A stretch of DNA of 64,000 bases, taken from the NCBI RefSeq assembly GCF_900120005.1, contig NZ_LT635451.1, forward strand, positions 475,602 through 539,601, read 5' to 3'. The notes under the pieces were generated by a model, which had not been told where the DNA came from, ran no database searches, and worked only from the letters and a program-made list of their open reading frames with translations. The translations under genes were made by a program, and so were the position numbers. The DNA is from Holdemania sp. Marseille-P2844 (GTDB taxonomy: Bacteria > Bacillota_I > Bacilli_A > Erysipelotrichales > Erysipelotrichaceae). Below, piece after piece: positions 9,045 to 18,101 of the stretch (the first letter of the stretch is position 1; each line of letters starts with the position of its first letter).

Positions 9045-9213
9045 ATGATTTATGTTACAGGAGAAACGATGGTGTTGATGGCGAACGGATCAGAAAAAAA
9101 GAATAGACGGGCTTCAAATCGGAGATATGGTATATACCGACCATGAACCTATGCGAGTTCAGGATGTGTTAATATATAATGGTGTCAGACTGAATAACCA
9201 GAGAGGATATTAA
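9045..9213 (+). pseudogene. Short Hint/intein-like fragment, frameshift in A7
   Basis: A strong AGGAGGTGAT site (9031-9040) precedes an ATG at 9045. The first half reads GETMVLMANGSEKK, then an A7 run (9094-9100). If one A is removed the frame continues as RIDGLQIGDMVYTDHEPMRVQDV to TAA at 9211-9213. The combined piece resembles the start of a Hint (hedgehog/intein) domain, in which a T.VLM.DGS...I..L..GD.V pattern is usual. There is no catalytic N-terminal cysteine and the piece is only about 55 residues, so I treat it as a remnant; family assignment is tentative. Confidence 0.4.
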
Positions 9214-9241
9214 GTAAGCGCCATTAGAAAGGAACCTGATT

Positions 9242-9622
9242 ATGAATCTAAACACAATTCACCATATAGCAATCATCGTATCGGATTATCAGATTTCCAA
9301 AGATTTCTATGTCAATAAGCTGGGCTTTTCCATCATCCGTGAGAACTACCGCCCGGAAAGAAATGACTGGAAGCTGGATTTGCAGTGCGGAAATATAGAG
9401 TTAGAAATCTTCGGTGTGTCCAATCCACCGAAAAGAGTATCCCATCCGGAAGCCTGCGGGCTGCGGCATCTGGCGTTTAAAGTAGACTCGGTGGAAGATA
9501 CAGTGAAGGAACTGGTAAAATTGGATATAGCGTGTGAGCCAATCCGGACGGATGAGTTTACCGGAAAACACATGACTTTTTTCAGAGACCCGGATGGGTT
9601 GCCGCTGGAGCTGCATGAGTGA
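9242..9622 (+). CDS. VOC/glyoxalase family protein
   Basis: 126-aa vicinal-oxygen-chelate protein (glyoxalase I-like, YaeR type). It starts LNTIHHIAIIVSDYQISKDFYVNKLGF, with the first metal-binding histidine in HHIAI, then LELEIF-like ELEIF, LRHLAFKVD with the second histidine, and ends FRDPDGLPLELHE with the glutamate of the metal site. Two beta-alpha-beta-beta-beta units fit the length. A GGAACC-type weak site precedes the ATG. It seems intact among broken neighbours. Substrate not predictable. Confidence 0.8.
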   Translation: MNLNTIHHIAIIVSDYQISKDFYVNKLGFSIIRENYRPERNDWKLDLQCGNIELEIFGVSNPPKRVSHPEACGLRHLAFKVDSVEDTVKELVKLDIACEPIRTDEFTGKHMTFFRDPDGLPLELHE

Positions 9623-9761
9623 GAAATAGAAAAAATGAGAAAAACCGATGAACGCACGGTGAAATGAGAGACTAACAGAGAGGTGTGAAATCGGTCTTTC
9701 TTTGGAGCAAACTATATAGATAGTGACGATTTATTATAATAAAGTATAAGGAAGAGATAGT

Positions 9762-10480
9762 GTGAAAAAACACAAGAGTAAAAGAAGGTGGCATGCCGGG
9801 AAACCAAAGAAAAAACCGGATTATAATCCTGCTTCGGTGACGGGGGAACTTCTGGAAGCTGTGGTAAATGTATATGATAGGTTAGATGAGCACGGAAATC
9901 ATCCATCCCTTCAGGCGATAGCAGATGAACTGGACTGTGGTTTAAATCCGCTGAAGGTGAGAAAGCTGTTGATTACTGCTGGAGAGACACAGGGGCAAAA
10001 AATATATCAATCTGCCGCAGCGGATGAAGTCTTAAGATTGTGGAAGGCAGGAAATACAGTTGAGGAAATCATGTCCACACTGGAGCTGTCCCGGGCATCC
10101 GTACATTCCTATCTGCCATATACAAAAATCATTTACAAAATGAAAGAGAGCAGCGTTGGCGCTGACAGGATGAAATTGTATCGGGAGCGGAAGAAAGCGT
10201 GTGAGCAACTAAGAAAAGCACCGGGGATTCCGGCAGCAGTAGCTTGCGAAAACCTATGGAATGCGGTTATTGCTTTTCAGGGCTATCCGTTTAAGACGAG
10301 CAAGGGCTGAAATTTTCTTATGTGGTAAAAGGCGGAGAGATACTTGTGGACAGAAAAGAGAAAAGCATCACCAGAGCAACAGTGGAACTGGCGTATCGAA
10401 GAGCCGTGGAGCTGGGAGAGAATGCGACTGGTCCGAAGAAGCTGGGTGTGTTTGGGGCAAGCTATTTATACGTAAATTGA
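9762..10480 (+). pseudogene. Helix-turn-helix protein, frameshifted and cut by IS30
   Basis: The GTG at 9762 (site GGAAGAG) opens a basic protein (KKHKSKRRWHAGKPKKK) with two likely helix-turn-helix segments, SLQAIADELDCGLNPLKVRKLL and TVEEIMSTLELSRASVHSYL. The frame stops at 10308-10310, but one missing G in AAGGGCTG (10302-10309) would continue it as LKFSYVVKGGEILVDRKEKS and then TGPKKLGVFGASYLY. That ends in VN-stop because the inverted repeat of an IS30-family element begins at 10471. So the gene was both frameshifted and truncated by the insertion. It resembles a family of Lachnospiraceae DNA-binding proteins of unknown function. Confidence 0.65.
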
Positions 10481-10500
10481 AAAAGTAAATTCCACAACAA
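10471..10500 (+). repeat. IS30-family left terminal inverted repeat
   Basis: 30 bases that match the reverse complement of 13874-13903 without a mismatch. It supplies the last codons and stop of the truncated helix-turn-helix gene. Confidence 0.95.
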
Positions 10501-10754
10501 TGAAGAGAAAACAAACGGTTGATTTAAGTCTTACAAAAGTTCATTATATCCGATAGTAGGAGAGGATATAAGAACTTTTTTATTTTCATATTCATAGTTT
10601 TCATACAATATGATATACTACTATTGCTATTGTAAGAGTTAATTCTACAAACACAAAAAGAGTAGTTAATTCAGACTTTTTTTAAACTGTAAGACTAAAT
10701 TCTCTACTCGATTTTCTATTTATAGATGAGCTGCTCTTACTGTGGTATATTAAA

Positions 10755-10973
10755 TTATTTTTTGATTAAAGCCGGATTAAGTATGATCTTATCTTTATCA
10801 ACGCATTGAATGTGAAGTGCTGATAAGATAGCTTCTGATTCAGGATGATAGAAAGTGAATTCTTCAATCGGCGACTTCCCATATCGTTCTTTACGTGGAT
10901 ACGAATTGATATGGAAAAAAATGAGATCTAGATCAGCCTGAGAGTGAAGACCAAGCTGATTCAGATCTTTTTC
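10755..10973 (-). pseudogene. IS30 transposase, C-terminal 72 residues
   Basis: Minus-strand frame starting at the IS110 junction: EKDLNQLGLHSQADLDLIF, then HINSYPRKERYGKSPIEEF, the usual end of IS30 transposases (SQ.DLDLI..HINS.PRK...GKSP.E), to TAA at 10755-10757. It has no start of its own; the rest of the gene lies at 12693-13751. Too long a gap separates them for any joint expression. Confidence 0.88.
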
Positions 10974-11363
10974 GTATTATAGAAGTAGGAATAAAGTATC
11001 CTACTCGATATAGAATTAGATGAGTATAAAATATTGAGATTGAGAAGAAATCATACAGGTGATGTTCAGTTAATCTTAGTATCTCATCGAGAGTATCAGA
11101 AGTTAGGATATAATATTCTTAGCTTCTTTTCTTTTGTAGGCCAACCTAAGTTAAGAAGCTCATAGAGAAGAAATGGCTTAGCGCTTTTTGGAACAATTTA
11201 GTTCGTAAAAGAAAATGCCATTCTTCCTATTCAAATTCATAAGCTTGTTTAAATCTAAAAAGACATCCGCCACAAGAGCGGAATCGTCTGGATTTCTTAC
11301 GAAACAAAGTTGAATTGAATATGGAAGTATTCTCTCTCTTATTTGTGAAAGGAGGTTTTGTCC
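10974..11363 (+). other. IS110 left noncoding region, possible bridge RNA locus
   Basis: 390 bases without a gene, upstream of the transposase, with a TATAAT at 11109-11114 and several short self-complementary stretches such as AGCTTCTTTT...AAGAAGCT (about 11121-11161). IS110-family members of the IS110 group are known to express a bridge RNA from the left noncoding end that guides target choice. I infer this from family knowledge; I did not fold the RNA. Confidence 0.45.
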
Positions 11364-12566
11364 ATGAAAGGGCCTATCGTTAGTATTGATGTATCCAACG
11401 GAAACAGTCACTTCCAATGTTTTACACAAAGAGGCACTAAAATGGGAAAGGTGCATCGGATTTCTCACACCGTAGAAGGCTTTAACTGCTTAAAATCAAA
11501 AATAGAAGAACTGGAGAAGAAAACAAACGAAGAAGTGGCAGCGGTCTATGAAGCAACCGGCGTGTATACGAAGCCATTAGAAAGATTTTTAGAAAAGAAC
11601 GAAATCAAACAATACTCCATCTCGCCGTTACAGTCAGCGAAACAAAGGAAAACAGAAATACATAATAAGAAAACAGATAAAAAAGATCCCGAATCCATAG
11701 CGGAAGTCTATTATATTAAAGAGCTCCGAGAGAATGAAAAAGAAGCGGATCTCTATCATGAATTGCGTACTGCCAATCGTGTATATGAAGACTGTCTTGT
11801 CCATTTAAGAAAGTATAAAGTCACCTTTCAAAGTCACCTGAGTATCGTGTTTCCAGGCTATATGAAGCTCTTTCAAGACGGATACAGTCAAATCTCGCTG
11901 CAGTTACTGGAAATGTATCCCCATCCCGATAGGTTGAAGAACAAGCAGCCAGAGAAAGTGGCAAAAAAACTGAATAAGCAAACCGATCATAGTTTTGAAG
12001 TTTGTTTGAAAACTGCAGAGAAGGCGATTGAGTTTGCGAACAAAACGTATCCGGGCTGTGATAAAGAGGATGCTTGGGTTGCGGTGTTGGTCGATGACAT
12101 TCATCATCTCCAGGATACGATGGAAGAGGCAGAGGCGAAGCTCGATAAAATTATAGAGCTTGCGAAAGCAACGCCCTATTACTCTATTATTTTAAGTATT
12201 GATGGTATCGGTCCCAATCTGGCATCAAGAATCATCGCAGAGTTTGGCGATATAAGCAAATTCAAAACCAGAGGCGCTATGGTAGCCTATGTGGGGAATG
12301 ATCCCAACAGAGCAGAATCAGGGGACATAGAAGGCTATCATTTATCGATTTCCAAAAAAGGGAATAAACGATTAAGATGTATTTTATATTTAGCGGTAAC
12401 CTGTAGTATACGATCAAGGAAAGAGAATCCCATTAACGCTTTCTATCAAAAGAAAAGGCAACAATCAACCCCACTAAAGTCGAAAGCTGCCAAGGTAGCT
12501 TGTATCACCAAGCTAATTCGCACAATCCATGGGATGTGCAAGACGGGTACTGTGTTCACCAGCTAA
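11364..12566 (+). CDS. IS110-family transposase
   Basis: DEDD-type transposase/recombinase of about 400 aa. The N-terminal RuvC-like part has VSIDVSNG, YEATGVYTKPL and TDKKDPESIAEVY; the C-terminal Transposase_20 part has SIDGIGPNLASRIIAEFGDI, AMVAYVGNDPN..SGD and SISKKGNKRLR with the expected serine region. I prefer ATG 11364 over TTG 11358 because AAAGGAGG lies 8 bases before the ATG. It is full length, so the element could still be active. Confidence 0.92.
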   Translation: MKGPIVSIDVSNGNSHFQCFTQRGTKMGKVHRISHTVEGFNCLKSKIEELEKKTNEEVAAVYEATGVYTKPLERFLEKNEIKQYSISPLQSAKQRKTEIHNKKTDKKDPESIAEVYYIKELRENEKEADLYHELRTANRVYEDCLVHLRKYKVTFQSHLSIVFPGYMKLFQDGYSQISLQLLEMYPHPDRLKNKQPEKVAKKLNKQTDHSFEVCLKTAEKAIEFANKTYPGCDKEDAWVAVLVDDIHHLQDTMEEAEAKLDKIIELAKATPYYSIILSIDGIGPNLASRIIAEFGDISKFKTRGAMVAYVGNDPNRAESGDIEGYHLSISKKGNKRLRCILYLAVTCSIRSRKENPINAFYQKKRQQSTPLKSKAAKVACITKLIRTIHGMCKTGTVFTS

Positions 12567-12680
12567 CCACCTATATTATATCTCAAATTACAAAAAGTTG
12601 AAGAGATTCAATCTTTTTGTATTGATGTTTTTTGAGATTTTGAGATTTTTCAAATTCACGCAAAAAACTCTTGTTTTTTA

Positions 12681-13751
12681 TTATCTAATTTCTTTTGGAC
12701 AAATATAACGCAATAGGCGATGGTTGTTCTCTACGTGAGGCTTCTGCCATGAGGCCATAGGATCACAATAGAAAACATGCCCTGCCAGTTCCTCAAATGC
12801 AAAGGCATCAGAAAATTCACTTCCTCGATCGGTCAATAAGACCTGAAAAATGGAATGGAAAAGATCATCACCCAGTAGTGTTTTTACATAACGTACTCCA
12901 ACTGCCATTGTTTTTGCATTTTTGGCAGAATGAAGAACACCGATCATGATGCCGAAGGAAACAAGCATGAAAGTCTGTATGAAAGGACCGTTAGTTCCAT
13001 CATTGTAGACGGTATCCATTTTAACGACAGATAAGAAAGGGTGCTCTCTCATATAGGTTTCAAAGCAGTCATAAGTCCTACCTTTAAGATATGCCCTGTC
13101 TTCGCGTTTTTTATATTTGACCTGATCCTTTTTCTTTAGCTTTCTTGTGACTCTGGATCGAAGATCTAGGTTGGTGAGGCCAAATGGCTGAAAGACACCT
13201 GTTTCGATCCAGTTATAGATGGTTTTCTCACAGTGATGGATCTCAGGATGCGCCTGAAGGACTGCATAGACAGATTGGCCATTTTTGATCGGCTCTACAA
13301 TAATAGCAGCGATTGCGTTCAGTTCTGAGTAAGTAAGATTGACACCCTCACGAGAATCGGAAAGCCTATATTTATATTCCGTTTGGGCTCTTTGGGCTGA
13401 ATAAAATCGCTTTGTGAGCTTGCAAGTGCTTTTCTTATCACAACCATTGCATACCCCTCTGGTTTTGTCGCGGATCTTGCAAGGGATAGGAATACGATTA
13501 GGACACGCGTTGCGGCAGAATGAATTAAAGCCGCAGGAAGCGATATTTTGGCAATCATAGGTACCATAGGCAGAAACACCTTGACGGGAGAATTTGACTT
13601 CATAGGCATGTTTTTTGATTTCTTTGCAAATGGAAGATTTATCCATCTCGATAACAGCAGCAATAGCAGATTTGGAAGAATTGTTATTCAGTCCCTGCTC
13701 AATAAAATTACGGTACTGTAAGTCTAAATGTTTAGAACCTTTGATATTCAT
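12681..13751 (-). pseudogene. IS30 transposase, N-terminal part
   Basis: 356 codons on the minus strand, of which 353 belong to the IS30 transposase; the last residues (IR-stop) come from the IS110 end. It has the helix-turn-helix start (SKSAIAAVIEMDKSSICKEIKKH), a cysteine-rich stretch (CQNIASCGFNSFCRNACPNR), and the DDE core with VVKMDTVYND, LLTDRGSEFSD and DPMASWQKPHVENNHRLLRY. ATG 13751 has an AGGAGGA site. Truncated by IS110 before the C-terminal helix, so probably inactive. Confidence 0.9.
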
Positions 13752-13873
13752 AGAAAGTCCTCCTCTGTGAAAGCATCACAGTAAGAGCACTAATTATGAT
13801 ATATAATTGTAAGAGTAATTTCTACTATATTACTTATTGAATTGTCTGTAAGAGTAATTTCCATATTTTTGTT

Positions 13874-13903
13874 TTGTTGTGGAATTTACTTTTTCAATTT
13901 ACG
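13874..13903 (-). repeat. IS30-family right terminal inverted repeat
   Basis: Exact reverse complement of 10471-10500. It lies about 120 bp upstream of the transposase start on the minus strand. Confidence 0.95.
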
Positions 13904-14093
13904 CTAATTATTTTACTTGTTATTTATTGATAGAAATTGAAACACCAGTTATATTTTCATATATAATGTGAAGGTTTAAGGTATGTAAGTATTTTGGCGT
14001 TTCCTTTAGAAAGATGATTCACGATGGGGCACATTCTGAAGTTATTGTGTGAGAAGATATTTGGAAGAGGCGAAACTGTAGATTGGTATTGGT

Positions 14094-14474
14094 TTGTCGA
14101 CTCCTGGTTCGGCGCTATCTATAAGGAAGACAAACTTATGAGGACACTGAATGGTGCGTTTATTTTACATGACATCTATGATACATTTTCCTATCTGAAA
14201 TATGGTCTGGCTGCTGCACTTTGTGCTGCTCTGGCATTAATGATATGAAACCACTATCGGTACAGAGATGATGGGAAACAGAAAGAGTTTCGTTCTCTGC
14301 TCTTCAAAAACATGTTCCTGGCATTTTACGGAACGGTTTTGCTTCAGGTCACACTGCTGTCGCGAAAACCGAGAAGCAGGACGACCATGAATCTGACCCC
14401 CTTTAGCAGAGCAGGGCCTATGAGATTGAGAATATGATTATATTTTTACCTGTAGGGGCGTTTCTGCCGTTGGC
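14094..14474 (+). pseudogene. Mosaic relic: nucleotidyltransferase end joined to vanZ-like copy
   Basis: The first part encodes VDSWFGAIYKEDK, which matches DSWFGVTYKEDK near the end of the nucleotidyltransferase gene at 8830-8870. It passes directly into ILHDIYDTFSYLKYGLAAALCAAL, matching ILHDIYDTFSYVKYGIAAAVC at the start of the vanZ-like gene at 7440. The vanZ-like part then has a TGA at 14245-14247, further changes, a small deletion around 14405-14415, and ends at about 14474 after GCGTTTCTGCCGTTGGC. In the other locus the vanZ-like gene comes before the nucleotidyltransferase, so this is a duplicated and rearranged copy, perhaps from a tandem repeat. Confidence 0.7.
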
Positions 14475-14601
14475 TCGATAGTTTTCCATGATCTGTTGCC
14501 ATTCTTCCGCGGTTCGCGTCTTCATCGTCTCCTGCCTCTTTCTCTACCTTGATTATCGCAGAGTTGCTTTTTTTTATAGTTGGGTTGTATTTGACGCTTA
14601 C
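14475..14601 (-). mobile_element. IS66-family left end with start of tnpA
   Basis: On the minus strand CGCTTAC at 14595-14601 reads GTAAGCGTCAAATACAACCC, an IS66-type terminus. Downstream of it, with an AGGAG site, is ATG 14525 followed by KTRTAEEWQQIMENYR, the start of the small IS66 accessory protein TnpA. The sequence breaks off at 14475 against the vanZ-like relic. Only the end of the element remains. Confidence 0.6.
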
Positions 14602-14793
14602 CCTGTTTCCGATATTTCTTCGGATATGAGCAATTATCCCATGACATGGATAATTAACTTGGGGCATTTCGGAACGTCGTATTACGCTGCTATGTCGAAA
14701 CGAGAGAATTGCTGGTGCTACAAAGTTGGAAAATCTTGGCTGCTTCCAGTTAATGCTGTAAAGTCGGAAGATGGTCGGACGAGCGAGGCGGCT

Positions 14794-16417
14794 ATGCAGG
14801 AGCAGACAGTAAAGCTGCGTCCATTACCAATAGGAGTTTCAGATTTTAAAGAAGCAGTAAAGGATTTTTGTTATATAGATAAGACTCTGTTGATTAAAGA
14901 TTTCCTCGATACTTGCGTAAAGGTTACATTGTTTACTCATCCTCGCCGTTTTGGCAAAACATTAAATGTGGATATGCTTCGCGTTTTTTTTTGAAAAGAC
15001 TGCCGAAGATACTTCTGTGTATTTCCGTGATAAAAAAATCTGGGCTTTAGGTAAAGATTATCGCAAACATCAGGGGAAATATTCGGTAATATTTCTTACC
15101 TTCAAGGATGTAAAATATGAAACGTGGGAATTAGCGCTCGATTCAATTGATCAACTGATGCGAAATGAGTATTTGCGCCATTCTGAAATATTGTATGGCT
15201 CTGCCATGAATAAGTATAAAAAACAGGACTTTGAGAAAATTGTTTCTGGTTCACCCAATGAAGTGGACTTGGCATTCTCGCTCAGTAAGCTTTCGCAGAT
15301 GTTGGACGAGCATTACGGGGTAGCACCTATCATCATCGTTGATGAATACGACACACCAATTCAGAACGGATTTATGCAAGGCTACTATGATCGGGTGGTT
15401 TCCTTTATGCGTAATCTGTTTTCTGGTGCATTCAAAGATAATCGCGATCTTTCTTATGGATTTCTGACCGGCATTCTTCGGGTTGCGAAAGAGAGCATTT
15501 TCAGCGGCCTGAACAATTTAAGTGTCAATTCTGTTCTGGATGCCCGTTACAGCAGGTATTTTGGATTCACGCGGGATGAAGTTTCTGCAATGCTTCAATA
15601 TTATGGTTTAGAGAAAAAGCTAAGTGAAGTGTGCGAACTATATCAATGAAAATTGCTCTCCACAGGCATTTCGGCAATCTACTGGAAGTATCAAGATTAT
15701 CGGAGAAATTATCAAAAGCACTACACCGGAGATTCAAGAGAACCTCCAGCTGCTGATGCAAGGAAACTTGGTGTCTACTTATGTGGATACAGCAGTCATT
15801 TACCCTGAAATCAAGAGAAACCCTTATACGTTATATAGTTTCCTGTTGATGGCAGGTTACTTAAAAATTGTTGATCGACAGGCACTGCATGACGAGAACT
15901 GTATCTGTGTTATAGCGATTCCCAATAAGGAAATTTTCTATGTGTATGAAAAAGAGATTCTTTCCTGTTTTGCTGATGTCATTTCTCCGCCGACTGCGAT
16001 TGCCATCCAGCAGGCGATTATGGAGCAGGATGTACCGAGTTTGCAGAAGCACTTGCAGGATTTTCTGCGGCAGACGAGCAGCATTTATGATGTTTCTTCT
16101 GAAAGCTTTTATCACGGTCTGATGCTAGGGTTGTACGCAATCATGAACAACCGCTATAAGATCACCATCTTTAACCGCGAAGCCGGTGACGGTCGGTACG
16201 ACATTCAGATGAAGCCGCTAAATAAAAAAATGCCAGGTATTTTATTCGAACTGAAGATACTGCGTGGTTAGTTGCCCCAGAAAATGTTACCGAAAAATTG
16301 ACTGTGCTTTCTGAAACGGCACTCCATCAGATTAATAAGAAGAATTATGCATTTTTGACACTGGACGAGGGCGTAACACAGGTGATGAAGATGGGAATTG
16401 CTTATCGGTTGGACTAG
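14794..16417 (+). pseudogene. AAA-ATPase-like / PD-(D/E)XK nuclease family gene, decayed
   Basis: The gene belongs to the AAA-ATPase-like (PF09820) plus PDDEXK_9 family. ATG 14794 opens QTVKLRPLPIGVSDFKEAV, then YIDKTLLIKDFLD and THPRRFGKTLNVDML. A T9 run (14984-14992) has one T too many and breaks the frame. The next part (to 15649) has IIIVDEYDTPIQNGF and GILRVAKESIFSGLNN. Around 15640-15655 some 20-25 codons are missing where YDGYRFG...YNPWS is expected, with a frame change; then NENCSPQAFRQSTGS continues to 16271. A last frameshift at about 16265-16275 precedes a tail ending at TAG 16415-16417. Function of the family is uncertain. Three lesions make it dead. IS66 ends lie on both sides. 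Confidence 0.8.
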
Positions 16418-16465
16418 GAGTTATATGCTGAAGCGAAAAATCAAATTCTTGGAAGTGAAATATCC

Positions 16466-17060
16466 GTAAGCGTTCAATACAACCCAACGAAAAAAATGAA
16501 TTCCTGTGGTACTCTAAGAATTAGCCATATGGATTCAAACGATGAACGGATCCGAATGAAATCCGGCTGTTCCTGGATCTGAGTTAACATGTACCCGATA
16601 AAGATGAATATCCAGATGGTTTAATTTTGCGTTCTCCAATAAGCTGGGATAAATCGAGATTATTCTCGCTCCGCTCTTCGTTTTTCTGAATAGCCAGGCT
16701 TTGCGTACCATCACAAACGGCTTTTACTGCTTCGCCTTTCAGCTTCTTCGCTCGTTTATGCAGTGGTCTGACTTCCAGCGTTTCGACAAAGTAACGACGG
16801 TAATGCTCTAATCAATCCAGTATCGTTGCTTTCTCAATGCGTGAATAAACAGGATAGCTGTCACAATGAAGGCTCCCGGCATACTCCATTAGAATTTCAT
16901 TTGCCATGGTTTCCGCACATCTTTTGTTGTAGAAGTATATAGAGAAAGGCTTTGCTTCCCATTTTCTGCTAATGTTAACTCGCGTGTAGCTTTTCTGTCG
17001 TTCTCCCTGCGCCTTATCCTCCAGGCTTGTAGGTGTTGTTTCGTCAAAAATTAAGTAATT
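16466..17060 (-). mobile_element. IS66-family right end with tnpC relic
   Basis: GTAAGCGTTCAATACAACCC at 16466-16485 matches the IS66 terminus at 14582-14601 in 18 of 20 positions. To its right, on the minus strand from about 17050 down to TAA 16584-16586, is the end of TnpC: IFDETTPTSLEDKAQGERQ, WEAKPFSIYFYNKR, YAGSLHCDSYPVYSRI, then one stop (TGA near 16815) and HYRRYFVETLEVRPLHKRAKK. The pattern DE-T...HCD.Y..Y...HYRR.F is the IS66 core. Its 5' part is missing. The two IS66 ends point the same way and enclose the decayed ATPase gene, so they come from two copies. Confidence 0.65.
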
Positions 17061-17279
17061 TATCGATTATTTCGAGAATTTCATTGAATTAAGTTCTCTA
17101 TATGAAGGTTCTGTTTTGTTCTCTGTTTGTCAGCCGTTAAATTATTTTTAAAGTGCTTCCTTATCGTCGTTGATCTACGATTTTCTGTGATTTTTTTATT
17201 TTGTGAAATTTACCTGTTTTCTTTTTTACATTCCGGACCAATGATGATAGAATAGGGAAGGCTAAAAGGAGTGAAGGAA

Positions 17280-18101
17280 ATGAATCAAACTGAAATGAAA
17301 AAGATTGCTGCCGAAGTGCGCAAAAATATTATCCGCATGACCTGTGCAGCACAGTCAGGCCATCCAGGCGGATCGTTGTCGGCAGTGGAAATTTTAGTTT
17401 CCCTGTACTTTAATGAAATGAACATCACAGAAGAAAATGTCGACGATGTCTGCCGTGACAAATTTGTACTGTCCAAAGGACATGCTTCGCCGGTGCTCTA
17501 TTCCGTATTAAAAGAAAAAGGGTTTATTTCACAGGAAGATTTAATGACGTTCCGGAAAATCAATTCCCACATTCAGGGACATCCGAACATGAGCATCAAA
17601 GGCGTTGACATGTCGACCGGTTCGTTAGGCCAGGGCTTATCCTGCGCGGTAGGCATGGCGCTGTCGTATAAAATCCATCATCAGGACTTCCGCGTTTATG
17701 CGTTAGTTGGGGATGGAGAAAGCGAAGAAGGTCAGATCTGGGAAGCGGCGATGGCGGCCGCCCATTACAAACTGGACAACCTCGTCGCGATTTTGGACTT
17801 TAACGGACTGCAGATTGACGGTAAGATTACCGACGTTATGAATCCAACTCCTTTTGATACAAAATTCAGAGCATTTGGCTGGAATGTGATCGAGGTTGAC
17901 GGACACGATTACGATCAGCTTGAAAACGCCTATGCGGCGGCCAGAGAATGCAAGGGCCAACCGACGTTGATTCTGGCACACACGGTGAAGGGCAAGGGCG
18001 TTTCCTTCATGGAAAACAAAGCGAACTGGCATGGCGTAGCGCCGAAGCCGGAAGAGGCGGAAGCTGCGATTCAGGAATTGGAGGCACAGATCAATGGCTA
18101 A
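17280..18101 (+). CDS. Transketolase, N-terminal subunit
   Basis: 273-aa N-terminal (thiamine-diphosphate pyrophosphate-binding) half of a split transketolase. Visible are SGHPGGSLSAVEILVSLYF, SKGHASPVLYSVL, GSLGQGLSCAVGMALS and the ThDP motif GDGESEEGQIWEAAMAA...DFNGLQIDG. I chose ATG 17280 because AAAGGAG lies 8 bases before it; a GTG at 17271 is also in frame but overlaps that site. It overlaps the C-terminal subunit gene by 8 bp. The pair acts in the non-oxidative pentose phosphate pathway, moving two-carbon units between sugar phosphates. A promoter should lie in 17060-17260, where I see only AT-rich sequence. Confidence 0.92.
   Translation: MNQTEMKKIAAEVRKNIIRMTCAAQSGHPGGSLSAVEILVSLYFNEMNITEENVDDVCRDKFVLSKGHASPVLYSVLKEKGFISQEDLMTFRKINSHIQGHPNMSIKGVDMSTGSLGQGLSCAVGMALSYKIHHQDFRVYALVGDGESEEGQIWEAAMAAAHYKLDNLVAILDFNGLQIDGKITDVMNPTPFDTKFRAFGWNVIEVDGHDYDQLENAYAAARECKGQPTLILAHTVKGKGVSFMENKANWHGVAPKPEEAEAAIQELEAQING

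Larger units (their letters stand above)
10974..12692 (+). mobile_element. IS110-family element inserted in IS30 transposase
   Basis: About 1.72 kb between the two halves of the IS30 transposase. The shared TTC at both junctions (10971-10973 and 12690-12692) leaves an ambiguity of three bases. Lack of terminal inverted repeats is usual for IS110. It holds one transposase gene (11364-12566), a 390-bp noncoding left part and a 126-bp right part with an imperfect hairpin followed by T's (12589-12621). Confidence 0.85.
10471..13903 (-). mobile_element. IS30-family element interrupted by an IS110-family element
   Basis: A perfect 30-bp inverted repeat (10471-10500 and 13874-13903, beginning CGTAAATTGAAAAAG) bounds the element. 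Its transposase is on the minus strand: residues 1-353 at 13751-12693 and the last 72 residues at 10973-10755. Removing 10974-12692 rejoins the two parts in frame (CPK-EKDLNQLGL). Subterminal repeats TGTAAGAGTAATTTC occur at 13808 and 13847, and degenerate copies at 10631 and 10688. No clear target duplication is seen. Confidence 0.88.

Noticed and set aside
10631..13862. Repeats TGTAAGAGTAATTTC as a CRISPR-like array
   Set aside because: Only four copies, two at each end of the IS30 element, without regular spacers or cas genes.
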